64,000 nucleotides of DNA from Candidatus Rokuibacteriota bacterium (GTDB lineage: Bacteria; Methylomirabilota; Methylomirabilia; Rokubacteriales; CSP1-6): NCBI GenBank assembly GCA_016866775.1, contig VGLJ01000001.1, positions 159,109 through 223,108 of the forward strand, given 5' to 3'. Every line of letters starts with the position of its first letter. Position 1 is the first letter of the stretch. The translations under genes were made by a program, and so were the position numbers. The notes below the pieces were generated by a model, which saw nothing but the letters and a program-made list of their open reading frames with translations, searched no databases and had not been told where the DNA came from. Positions 7,877 through 15,366 of this stretch are shown in pieces.

Positions 7877-8317
7877 GTGATACGCCATCGCCTCGTCCGG
7901 GCTGCGCTCTTCTCGATCATCGCCGTCGCCCTCGTCGGCAGGGTCGCGGCCCAGCCGGCGACGACGGACGACGCCGAGCGCGAGCGGCGGTTCGTGGAAG
8001 CGCTGCGCCGCGACGATCCCGCGGCGGCCGACCGTTACCTCTCCTTGCGCGATGCCCGCGCGCACGCGCTCGCCGAACTGCGGCGCGTGGAGGAGCAGTA
8101 CAACAGAGCGGGCCCCGAGCTCCGCGGGCTCTTCGTGCGCTCGCTGGTGCAGGCGCGGAAGCACTACGCGGAGACCTCGCTGGCGCTGCTCGACTTCCAC
8201 GACGCACGGGACCGCGACCTGATCGCGCGGTATCAGGAGGAGATCGGCAAGATCAACGCGGTGCTCGACGCGCGGCGCACGTCGCGCGAGGAGCTCGAGA
8301 AGCTGCGCGCGCCCTAG
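7877..8317 (+). CDS. Secreted protein of unknown function, charged helical
   Basis: 146 aa. GTG 7877 is chosen because it starts a clear signal peptide (MIRHRLVRAALFSIIAVALV then GRVAAQ). The mature part is highly charged and helical: ERERRFVEALRRDDP, HALAELRRVEEQYN, DRDLIARYQEEIGKIN. No catalytic motif is visible. TAGTAT at 7856-7861 is a possible -10 box leaving a leader of about 9 bases. The last 4 bases overlap the convergent LigA-like gene. I do not recognise the family. Confidence 0.7.
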   Translation: MIRHRLVRAALFSIIAVALVGRVAAQPATTDDAERERRFVEALRRDDPAAADRYLSLRDARAHALAELRRVEEQYNRAGPELRGLFVRSLVQARKHYAETSLALLDFHDARDRDLIARYQEEIGKINAVLDARRTSREELEKLRAP

Positions 8318-8586
8318 AAGTACTCGAACGACGCCGGCTGGCTCTCCATCCTCAGACGCAAACCCGCCATGAAGACGAGGTAGGGATGGGCGCCGAGCGC
8401 GATGAGCCGGTCGCGCTCGAACGCGCGCAGCGCTTCGCGCGTCTCCGCGTCGAGCCCCGCTTCCTCCATCGCCGCCTCGCGATCCGCCGCGTACCGCGCG
8501 ACGAAGGCCGGGTCCGACTTCAGCAGGAAGAGACACCGGTTGAGCGGATACGCCTTCGCGGGCGGGAAGAAGTAGTGCTCGTTCAT
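8314..8586 (-). CDS. Extradiol dioxygenase small subunit (LigA-like)
   Basis: 90 aa, all-helical, matching the LigA domain of protocatechuate 4,5-dioxygenase-type enzymes. Visible: AYPLNRCLFLLKSDPAFVAR, then RYAADREAAMEEAGLDAET and ALRAFERDRLIALGAHPYLV, the typical order in stand-alone alpha subunits. It caps the active site of the LigB partner encoded just upstream, with which it overlaps by 4 bases (ATGA, 8583-8586). The specific aromatic substrate cannot be read from sequence. Confidence 0.88.
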   Translation of the reverse strand: MNEHYFFPPAKAYPLNRCLFLLKSDPAFVARYAADREAAMEEAGLDAETREALRAFERDRLIALGAHPYLVFMAGLRLRMESQPASFEYF

Positions 8587-9371
8587 ACGGGCCACACGAC
8601 CATGGCGTTGCCGTGGTGCCAGGACGGCTCGTAGCACAGCACCTCGGCGCGCGCGTCGCCGACCGCGCCCAGCAGCGTGATCCACGTGCGGAGCTCGACA
8701 TTGCCGGCCTTGTCGAGCTCCTCGCCGGTGAGGCGCGCGGTCTCGGCCCCGCGCCCGGCGGTGAGCGTGGCGAGCATCTGCCGGTCCCAGTCGAAGTCCG
8801 GCGACGCGTAGCGATCGGTGCCCGGGTAGTGCGACATGCCGCCCGAGGCCATCAGCGCGACCCGCTCCGGCCGCGCGTCGAGGATCTCGCGCAGCGCGCG
8901 CCCCCACGCGTAGCAGCGGCGCGGCGTCGGCTGCGGCGGCAGGTAGACGTTCACGTACAGCGGCACGATCGGCACACGGGGCTGGGGCATGGTGAAGTGC
9001 AGCGGCACGTAGAACGCGTAGTCCAGCTTCAGATCCTGGCTGTACGTGAGGTCGAACTCGCGCTCGATCCCCTGCTCCAGGATCGCCCGCGCGAGCGACT
9101 CGTGCACGGGCAGCGTGTAGGCGTAGCGGCCGAACGTTCCGGACACGCTCGTGCCCGCGAAGACCGCGAACGAGGGCACGGCGTTCAGGAAGAACCCCTC
9201 GACGTGGTCGCCGCCGATCACGCAGATGACGTCGGCCCGCGCCTCCGTGAGCAGGCGCTTCACCTTCGCGTACGCCGCGTGCACGCGCAGGACGAGCTCG
9301 CGATCTTCGGTCTCGGGGCGGATCAGGAGCTGGGGCGTGTGCGGGCAGGCGACGGCGGCGACGACGGGCAT
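8583..9371 (-). CDS. Extradiol ring-cleavage dioxygenase catalytic subunit (LigB-like)
   Basis: 262 aa class III extradiol dioxygenase. Non-haem Fe(II) ligands expected from the family are visible: AVACPHTPQ (His near residue 10), IGGDHVEGFF (His) and a C-terminal Glu in CYEPSW. The catalytic His-containing SGGMSHYPGTDRY is present. The start at 9371 shares a base with the stop of the haem-oxygenase-like gene (TGATG). With LigA it should cleave a catechol-type ring next to the diol, yielding a semialdehyde. No ring-opening follow-up enzymes are adjacent. Confidence 0.9.
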   Translation of the reverse strand: MPVVAAVACPHTPQLLIRPETEDRELVLRVHAAYAKVKRLLTEARADVICVIGGDHVEGFFLNAVPSFAVFAGTSVSGTFGRYAYTLPVHESLARAILEQGIEREFDLTYSQDLKLDYAFYVPLHFTMPQPRVPIVPLYVNVYLPPQPTPRRCYAWGRALREILDARPERVALMASGGMSHYPGTDRYASPDFDWDRQMLATLTAGRGAETARLTGEELDKAGNVELRTWITLLGAVGDARAEVLCYEPSWHHGNAMVVWPV

Positions 9372-10069
9372 CAGCAATACCGGCGCGTGAGGCTCTCCGC
9401 GTACGCTTCGAGCCTCCGGTGCATCTCGCGCATCGCGGCTTCCGCCGCGCGACGGTCGTCCGCGGTGCGCAGGTGCTGGAGGATCGCCCCCTTCGTCTCG
9501 CCGGCCTCTTCCTGCTCGACGAGCTCGTGCACCGTGTAGTTCATCGCGCCCCACTCGGGCCTGGCACCGTAGTGCTGCACGAGCGCCTTGCCGACCGTGC
9601 GCGCGATCTCGACGACCTCCTCTTCGAGCAACGCGGTCGCGCAGAGCGAGGCGGACCACGGCACCTCGTGCGCGAGCCGTCCGAAGAAGTCGACGATCGC
9701 CTGCATCTCCGGCACGATCCGCAGCCGGTCGTACTCCTCGCGCCCGTAGCCGAGGTCGTCGCCGATGCGGCGGTAGAGCTCGTCGTGATCCGGCGTGCCG
9801 CCGACCGTGCCCTGGAAGTAGCCGAGGTCTTCCACGAGGAGATGGCGCGCGCAGTCCTTGCGGACGTCGAGGTCGTCGCAGCGCGCGTGAATGCCGCTGA
9901 AGATCCGCGGGAACCAGGCGATGAGGAAATACCACTGGCCGATGTGGCCCCACACCTGGTCTTTCGTCAGGGTCCCGGACGCGAAGCGCTTGAAGTACTC
10001 GGACTGGCGGAACGGACTCTGCACGAGCAGCTGCTGCGTCAGCGCTTCGTGCCACTCCGCGTTCGTCAT
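9371..10069 (-). CDS. Haem-oxygenase-like / PqqC-TenA-like iron-containing redox protein
   Basis: 232 aa from ATG 10069; the frame from 10102 adds 11 unlikely residues and would cross the promoter. All-helical, like the CADD/PqqC/TenA fold. Acidic and His residues suited to a diiron centre appear in WFPRIFSGIHARCDD, LLVEDLGYFQG, HDELYRRIGDDLGY, EEEVVEIARTVGKAL and MNYTVHELVEQEE. It is the first gene of the set with LigB and LigA, overlapping LigB by one base. In other systems this fold does O2-dependent cofactor or amino-acid chemistry; here it may prepare or oxidise the dioxygenase substrate (inference). Confidence 0.8.
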   Translation of the reverse strand: MTNAEWHEALTQQLLVQSPFRQSEYFKRFASGTLTKDQVWGHIGQWYFLIAWFPRIFSGIHARCDDLDVRKDCARHLLVEDLGYFQGTVGGTPDHDELYRRIGDDLGYGREEYDRLRIVPEMQAIVDFFGRLAHEVPWSASLCATALLEEEVVEIARTVGKALVQHYGARPEWGAMNYTVHELVEQEEAGETKGAILQHLRTADDRRAAEAAMREMHRRLEAYAESLTRRYC

Positions 10070-10080
10070 CGCGTCGCGAT

Positions 10081-10086
10081 TATACT
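10081..10086 (+). promoter_or_regulatory. Putative -10 box TATACT, leaderless spacing
   Basis: TATACT ends 6 bases before the ATG at 10093, so a normal start site would fall on or next to the A of the start codon. It sits in a 23-base gap between divergent genes. No clear -35 hexamer is visible. Confidence 0.45.
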
Positions 10087-10092
10087 CTCGCC

Positions 10093-10971
10093 ATGCATCC
10101 ACTCTCCGTCGGCCGCATCAGAGTCTCCGCGATCGTCGAGCGTGCGGGGCCCACACCGCTCGCGTGGCTCTTCCCGTCGGTCACGCCCGAGATGCTCGAG
10201 CGGCATCGCGACTGGCTCGCACCGCACTTCCTGGACGCGAAGGGGCGCCTGCTCCAGAGCATCCAGGCGTTCGTGATCGAGACGCCGGGGCTGCGCGCGA
10301 TCGTCGACACGTGCGTCGGCAACGACAAGGACCGCGGCGGGCGGGCGCCGTTCCACATGATGCGCACGAGCTTCCTGGAGGATCTGACCGCTGCCGGCTA
10401 TCCACCGGAGTCGATCGACGTCGTGATCTGCACGCACCTGCACGTCGACCACGTCGGCTGGAACACGCGGCTCGACAACGGGAAGTGGGTCCCGACGTTT
10501 CCGCGCGCGCGGCACCTCTTCGCGCGGCGCGAGTGGGAGCACTGGTCGAGCGAGAACGACGACGACACGAAGCGCATCATGGCCGACAGCGCGCAGCCGG
10601 TCCTCGACGCCGGGCTCGCGCAGCTCGTGGAGATGGATCATCGGATCTCGAGTGAGCTGTGGCTCGAGCCGACACCGGGGCACACGCCCGGGCACGTCAG
10701 CGTACGGCTCGCGTCCGAGGGCGCCGACGCGGTGATCACCGGCGACCTGATGCATCACCCCGTGCAGATGGCGGAGCCGTGGGTGACGCCGTTCGACTCC
10801 GACGTCGACCACGCGCACAAGACCCGCCGCGAGTTCTGCGAGCGCTACGCCGACGGGCCCGTCACCGTGCTCGGCACGCACTTCCACCATCCGACGGCCG
10901 GCCGCATCGTCCGCCACGGCAAGGGGAACGCGGACGTTCCCGCCGCCTGGCGGTTCCGCGTGGACGCGTAA
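10093..10971 (+). CDS. MBL-fold metallohydrolase (lactonase-like)
   Basis: 292 aa. Di-zinc site of the metallo-beta-lactamase fold: CTHLHVDHVGW (HxHxDH), PGHTPGHVS (third His), ITGDLMHHP (bridging Asp) and GTHFHHPTAG (last His). Spacing and length resemble AttM/AiiA-like lactonases and related hydrolases, but the substrate is open. No ribosome site lies in front of ATG 10093, consistent with a leaderless message. The SDR gene follows after 5 bases. Confidence 0.9.
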   Translation: MHPLSVGRIRVSAIVERAGPTPLAWLFPSVTPEMLERHRDWLAPHFLDAKGRLLQSIQAFVIETPGLRAIVDTCVGNDKDRGGRAPFHMMRTSFLEDLTAAGYPPESIDVVICTHLHVDHVGWNTRLDNGKWVPTFPRARHLFARREWEHWSSENDDDTKRIMADSAQPVLDAGLAQLVEMDHRISSELWLEPTPGHTPGHVSVRLASEGADAVITGDLMHHPVQMAEPWVTPFDSDVDHAHKTRREFCERYADGPVTVLGTHFHHPTAGRIVRHGKGNADVPAAWRFRVDA

Positions 10972-10976
10972 CGCGC

Positions 10977-11726
10977 GTGGAGCTCAAGGGTCGTGCGGCG
11001 CTCGTCACCGGAGGCTCCGGCAGTCTCGGCAGCGCGATCAGCCGGGCGCTCGCCGAGGCGGGCTGCGACGTCGCCGTCGGCTACGTCGGGAACCGCGACG
11101 GCGCTGCCGAGACCGTCGGCGCCGTGGAAAAAGCCGGGCGGAAGGCGTGCCGCGTCCAGGTCGACCAGACCCAGCCCGCGATGATCGAGCCGTCCGTCGA
11201 GCGCGTCGTCCGCGAGCTCGGCCGTCTCGACATCCTCGTCAACAACGCCGCGTGGAACATCGGCGTCCCGTTCCCCGACCTCGACGGCCTGACCACGGAG
11301 ATCTGGGACCGGATGATGGCCACGAACGTCCGCGGCCCGTTCGAGCTCGCGCGCGCCGCCGTCCCGCACATGCGCGCGCAGGGCGCCGGCCGCATCGTCA
11401 ACATCGCCTCGGTGTCGGGCCTGAAGCCGGGCGGCAGCTCGATCGCCTACGCGTCGAGCAAGGCGGCGCTGATCCACCTCACGCGCTGTCTCGCCCTCAC
11501 GCTCGCGCCGGCGATCACGGTGAACTGCGTCGCGCCGGGTCTCGTGGAAGGCACGCGGATGGCGCTGCGCATCCCGGTCGAGGCCGCCGACCGCGTGCGC
11601 CGCGAAGCGGTCCTCCAGCGCGGATCCGACGCCACCGACATCGCGAGCCAGGTGGTGACGTTCTGCCGCGCGGACAGCGTGACCGGCCAGGTCGCGGTCA
11701 TCGACGCCGGCTACTTCTTCCACTGA
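10977..11726 (+). CDS. SDR family oxidoreductase (FabG-like)
   Basis: 249 aa. GTG 10977 begins directly at the N-terminal strand (VELKGRAALVTGG). Cofactor motif TGGSGSLGSA, NNAAWN at the fourth strand, catalytic Ser in NIASVSGLKPGG and the Y-x3-K pair in AYASSKAAL. C-terminal block VNCVAPGLVEGT is normal. NAD(P)-dependent reduction of a carbonyl or oxidation of an alcohol is expected. It is sandwiched between the MBL hydrolase and carbonic anhydrase with 5-base and 1-base (TGATG) junctions, so the three are one operon. Confidence 0.9.
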   Translation: MELKGRAALVTGGSGSLGSAISRALAEAGCDVAVGYVGNRDGAAETVGAVEKAGRKACRVQVDQTQPAMIEPSVERVVRELGRLDILVNNAAWNIGVPFPDLDGLTTEIWDRMMATNVRGPFELARAAVPHMRAQGAGRIVNIASVSGLKPGGSSIAYASSKAALIHLTRCLALTLAPAITVNCVAPGLVEGTRMALRIPVEAADRVRREAVLQRGSDATDIASQVVTFCRADSVTGQVAVIDAGYFFH

Positions 11727-12337
11727 TGCGGCTGCTGCCGCAGCTCTTCGAGAACAACCGCCGCTGGGCGGCGGAGATGGCCGGCCGCGATCCCGGGTTC
11801 TTCCGCCGCCTCGCGCTCCAGCAGGCGCCGCAGTACCTCTGGATCGGCTGCTCCGACAGCCGCGTGCCCGCCAACGAGATCGTCGGCCTCCTCCCGGGCG
11901 AGCTCTTCGTCCATCGCAACGTGGCCAACGTCGTCGTCCACACCGACCTCAACTGCCTGTCGGTGATCCAGTTCGCGGTGGACGTCCTGAAGGTGCGCGA
12001 CGTCATCGTGTGCGGCCACTACGGCTGCGGCGGCGTGCTGGCGGCGCTGCGTGACGAGCGCCTCGGCCTCATCGACAACTGGCTGCGTCACGTGCAGGAC
12101 GTGCGAGCCAGGCATCGTGAGACGCTCGCCGCGTTGCCCGACGACGCGCAGCCGGGCCGGCTCTGCGAGCTGAACGTGGTCGAGCAGGTCGTGAACGTCA
12201 CGCAGACGACGATCGTGCGTGACGCGTGGGCGCGCGGCCAGTCCCTCGCGATCCACGGCTGGATCTACGACGTGGGGGACGGCCTCCTGCGCGACCTCGG
12301 CCTCACGGTCACCTCGCCGCCGGGTAGAGGGAACTAG
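11726..12337 (+). CDS. Beta-class carbonic anhydrase
   Basis: 203 aa. Zinc ligands and dyad are intact: WIGCSDSRVPAN (Cys, Asp, Arg), LFVHRNVAN, and VCGHYGCGGV (His and Cys). It interconverts CO2 and bicarbonate in the cytoplasm. ATG 11726 shares its A with the TGA of the SDR gene. The final bases overlap the stop of the convergent methyltransferase gene (12334-12337). A housekeeping role or supply of bicarbonate to a carboxylase is possible; no carboxylase is nearby. Confidence 0.95.
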   Translation: MRLLPQLFENNRRWAAEMAGRDPGFFRRLALQQAPQYLWIGCSDSRVPANEIVGLLPGELFVHRNVANVVVHTDLNCLSVIQFAVDVLKVRDVIVCGHYGCGGVLAALRDERLGLIDNWLRHVQDVRARHRETLAALPDDAQPGRLCELNVVEQVVNVTQTTIVRDAWARGQSLAIHGWIYDVGDGLLRDLGLTVTSPPGRGN

Positions 12338-12903
12338 CGGCGCAGCTCGAGGAAGTACTGGTGCGGCAGGACCGCGCGGTCGGCGACGAGGCGAAGACCG
12401 GCGCGGCGCGCGTCGCGCAGGAACTTCGTGCGGGGCACGCGGCGCTTCGGCGGCGGCCCCTTCTCCGTCCGCTCGTCCCAGTCCACGTTGATCACGCGCG
12501 CGCCGCGCGGCAGGCGCGAAGCGAGGCGGCGCAGGAACGCCACACGGCCGTGCATGTGGTGGTAGGCGTTGATGATGATCGCGACACCGCAGCGGCCCTG
12601 CGGCAGCATCGGGTCGTCGTCGCGGCTCAGCACGGGTGTGACGTTACGGACGCCCGCCTGCTTGAGGCGCTGGCGGAGGACATCGAGCACGGCGGCCTCG
12701 GGATCCACCGCGTACACGTGGCCCGACGGCCCGACGGCGCGCGCGAGCCGCGGCGTGAAGTAACCCGGGCCGGAGCCCACCTCCGCGACGACCTGCCCGC
12801 GACGCAGGCGCAGCGCGCGGACGAGCGCGGCCGGCTTCTGCCACTCCGCGCGCCTCGGATTGAGCTGGCGCTTGAGCGCGCCCTTCAGCTCTTCGGGCGT
12901 CAC
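12334..12903 (-). CDS. Class I SAM-dependent methyltransferase
   Basis: 189 aa from GTG 12903, whose GTGA overlaps the stop of the downstream-coordinate dehydrogenase gene. SAM-binding motif I VAEVGSGPGYFTPRLA, acidic end of strand two YAVDPEAAV, and a post-core IIINAYHHMHGRV stretch. The N-terminal KRQLNPRRAEWQKPAALV is common in small arsenite- or UbiE-like methyltransferases, but no Cys triad for arsenic is present. Substrate unknown. It is the distal gene of a minus-strand run. Confidence 0.85.
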   Translation of the reverse strand: MTPEELKGALKRQLNPRRAEWQKPAALVRALRLRRGQVVAEVGSGPGYFTPRLARAVGPSGHVYAVDPEAAVLDVLRQRLKQAGVRNVTPVLSRDDDPMLPQGRCGVAIIINAYHHMHGRVAFLRRLASRLPRGARVINVDWDERTEKGPPPKRRVPRTKFLRDARRAGLRLVADRAVLPHQYFLELRR

Positions 12904-13799
12904 TGTTTCGCGCGGACCTTCACGCCCGCCCAGGCTTCGTAGAGCTTCGTCACCGCGGCCATGTCCTCGCCCCCCAGACCGGCCGCCCGCGCGGCCTCGT
13001 AGACCTGCTTCACCGCGCCCGCCGCGAGCATCGGCACGCCGAGCTGCGCCGCCATGTCGAGCGCGAGGCCGATGTCCTTGCGCGAGAGGTTGATGCTGAA
13101 GTACGGCGCGAAGTCGTCGGCGAGCACGTTCGGAAAGCGCTTGTTGAAGTGATGCGAGCGGCCGCCGCTGTCCTTCAGCATGTCGTAGAGCGCCTGCGGC
13201 GCGATGCCGGCCTTCACCCCGAGCACCATCGCCTCGGCCGCGACCACCACGTTGCAGACCGACATCACGTTGTTGACGAGCTTCACGATCAGTCCGGTGC
13301 CGAGCGGGCCGACGTGATTGATCGTGGGGCCGAGCGCTTCGATGACCGGACGCGCGCGCTCGAGCACGCTCGCCTCGCCGCCGATGAGGAAGAGCAGCTT
13401 GCCCGACCCCGCGTCGGCGGGGCCGCCGCTCACCGGCGCGTCGAGACACTCGACGCCATGCTTCGCGGCTGCCGCCGCGACCTCACGCCACGTCGCCGGA
13501 TCGATCGTGCTGAGGTCGATCAGGATCATCCCCTCCCGCACGCGCGTGAGCACGCCGTCGGGGCCGAGGTACGACTTCCGGATCGCGGCCGGATCGGGAA
13601 CGCTCGAGAGCACGAAGTCCGCGCCGTCGGCCGCCGCGGCCGGCGACTCGACGATCTTCACGCCCGCGTCGCCGGAGCGTTTGGCGTTCGTGGCCGAAGG
13701 ATCGTAGCCCGTGACCGTGAAGCCGAGGCTCGCCAGCCGCCGGGCCATGTTGCCGCCCATGGCGCCGAGTCCGATGAATCCGATGCGGCCGGAGGCCAT
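12900..13799 (-). CDS. 3-hydroxyisobutyrate dehydrogenase-like NAD(P) oxidoreductase
   Basis: 299 aa beta-hydroxyacid dehydrogenase. N-terminal Rossmann motif GFIGLGAMGGNMARRL, substrate motif DAPVSGGPADAGSGKL, catalytic Lys in KLVNNVMSVCN, and C-terminal SINLSRKDIGLALD. All family landmarks are in place. Members act on 3-hydroxyisobutyrate, tartronate semialdehyde, glyoxylate or related acids; nothing here decides. The gene shares 4 bases with the methyltransferase and is separated by 34 bases and a hairpin from the unknown 510-aa gene. Confidence 0.9.
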   Translation of the reverse strand: MASGRIGFIGLGAMGGNMARRLASLGFTVTGYDPSATNAKRSGDAGVKIVESPAAAADGADFVLSSVPDPAAIRKSYLGPDGVLTRVREGMILIDLSTIDPATWREVAAAAAKHGVECLDAPVSGGPADAGSGKLLFLIGGEASVLERARPVIEALGPTINHVGPLGTGLIVKLVNNVMSVCNVVVAAEAMVLGVKAGIAPQALYDMLKDSGGRSHHFNKRFPNVLADDFAPYFSINLSRKDIGLALDMAAQLGVPMLAAGAVKQVYEAARAAGLGGEDMAAVTKLYEAWAGVKVRAKQ

Positions 13800-13816
13800 C
13801 AGATCCCCTTTGAACC

Positions 13817-13837
13817 TTGACCGCCCATGGCGGTCAA
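13817..13837 (-). terminator. Perfect hairpin between two minus-strand genes
   Basis: TTGACCGCC (13817-13825) is the exact complement of GGCGGTCAA (13829-13837), with loop CAT. It covers the stop codon of the 510-aa gene (13834-13836). There is no T-run after it on the minus strand, so it may be a partial terminator or mRNA-stability element rather than a classic intrinsic terminator. Confidence 0.5.
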
Positions 13838-15366
13838 ATGTGGAGCGCTTCCGCGAACCGGCGGAAGCACTCGAGGTGATCGCCGTACTTCCGGTGGCCG
13901 GCAGTGTGCTTGGCCTGCGCGAGCAAGAGCCGGTCGCGATCGTGCGCCTGCGTCTTGGCGTAGTCCTCCAGCAGCCCCATCGCGAGCTCCTGGTTGTGCG
14001 GATCGTTGCCGACTTCGGCGCCGGCGCTCGCGAGCGTCTGAACGAGCGGCGCGCGGTCGTGCCCCGCCGCCAGGTACGTCGCGGTGAGCGCCACGGCCTC
14101 GTCCGGCTTGAGCGCGAGCAGCACTTTCTCGAGCTCGGTCAAGAGCTGCGACGCGGACCACTTCGCGGCGCCGGGCGGCGCCGTGAAGGTGCGCCGGCCG
14201 TGGTTGTTCGGCGTGTCGCGCTGATGCTCGGCCGCGTGCTGGATGAACGACGCGGCGACGAACAGGAGCTTCAGCCGGTGCGGGTGCCGGAAGGTGTCGT
14301 AGAACCAGGCGAGCGTGTTGCAGTACTCGTAGCCGTGCTGCGACATCGAGTAGTTGTTGGTGTCGCCGGTCTCGAGGATGACCTGCGCGGAGGCGACCTG
14401 GATGGCGTCGAGGATGCGCCGCGGCGAGCCCCCGCCCTTCAGCAGCGCCACGATCGACTCGATCACGTTGATCTCGCGCCCGCGCGTGATCACTTCGACG
14501 AGCATCGCCTCTTCGGCCGGCGTGAGGAGACGCTCCTGCGTCAGCAGCTCCGCGTCGCGGCCGTCGAGCAGGTTCTGGACGACGTTGCAGCCCATCTCGT
14601 ACGTCGAGTACCAGCGCGGGCCCACGGCGAGGTCGGGCACGCCCGCGTAGAGCACACTGTGCGCGCTCGGGTGGTCCCAGCCGAGCGCGTCCCCGAGGTC
14701 GATCATCGCGCGCGCGCGATACGACTTGTGCCCGGTCGTGTAGGAGCGGTTGTGGAGCATGCGGTCCTGCACGTCGATGAGCCCGGCGAACGCGAGGTGC
14801 GCGAGCACGTCGGTCCGGTGCTCCGGCTCCTCCATCAGCCCGAGGAACACGCGGTACTCCTTCAGGACTTCGCCGCGCTGCACGAGCGTGAGCCAGTAGT
14901 TCAGCCGCTCGCGGATCGGCCCCTCGGTGCGCTCCGGCCGCTGATCCGGCCAGTGGACCTCGGGCCTCGGCGGCTCCTGGTTCACGGCGATGTCGTAGAG
15001 CCGCGTGTAGTGCCCCGGCGCCTTGCCGAGGAGCTGGTTCCACGGATCGAGGCCCGTCGGCATGTACCACACCGTCTGCGCCATCGGCAGCCAGCGCAGC
15101 TCCGGCCGCACCGCGCGCATCAGCGGCAGCCCGACGCGCTCGCTCAGCAGGCAGTGATCGTTGTTCACGAACTTCACCACGCCGTCGTCGAGGCGCTGGT
15201 GATACGGCACGTTCGTGTACGGCGCGTGGATGCGGATGGTCTCGGCGAGCACCTCGGTCACCGGCCGGTCCTGCTTGATGAGGCTGTAGAGCACGTCGCT
15301 CGCGCCCTTCTGGTCGCGCGCGATGATGCGCTCGTCGAGACGGGCGTACTCCGGAACTGTCGCCAT
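13834..15366 (-). CDS. Unrecognised 510-aa helical protein paired with an HpaB-like enzyme
   Basis: 510 aa, soluble, no signal peptide. I do not recognise the family. It is rich in His and Tyr in helical context: HAPYTNVPYHQRLDDG, NNDHCLLSERVG, GHKSYRARAMIDLGD, TGDTNNYSMSQHGYEY, AASFIQHAAEHQRD, AGHDRAPLVQ and AKHTAGHRKYGDHLEC. The spread of His and Asp suggests possible metal or haem contacts, unproven. It starts on the A of the TGA of the HpaB-like gene (TGATG), so the two products probably work together. The ATG at 15366 is the only credible start. Confidence 0.75.
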   Translation of the reverse strand: MATVPEYARLDERIIARDQKGASDVLYSLIKQDRPVTEVLAETIRIHAPYTNVPYHQRLDDGVVKFVNNDHCLLSERVGLPLMRAVRPELRWLPMAQTVWYMPTGLDPWNQLLGKAPGHYTRLYDIAVNQEPPRPEVHWPDQRPERTEGPIRERLNYWLTLVQRGEVLKEYRVFLGLMEEPEHRTDVLAHLAFAGLIDVQDRMLHNRSYTTGHKSYRARAMIDLGDALGWDHPSAHSVLYAGVPDLAVGPRWYSTYEMGCNVVQNLLDGRDAELLTQERLLTPAEEAMLVEVITRGREINVIESIVALLKGGGSPRRILDAIQVASAQVILETGDTNNYSMSQHGYEYCNTLAWFYDTFRHPHRLKLLFVAASFIQHAAEHQRDTPNNHGRRTFTAPPGAAKWSASQLLTELEKVLLALKPDEAVALTATYLAAGHDRAPLVQTLASAGAEVGNDPHNQELAMGLLEDYAKTQAHDRDRLLLAQAKHTAGHRKYGDHLECFRRFAEALHI

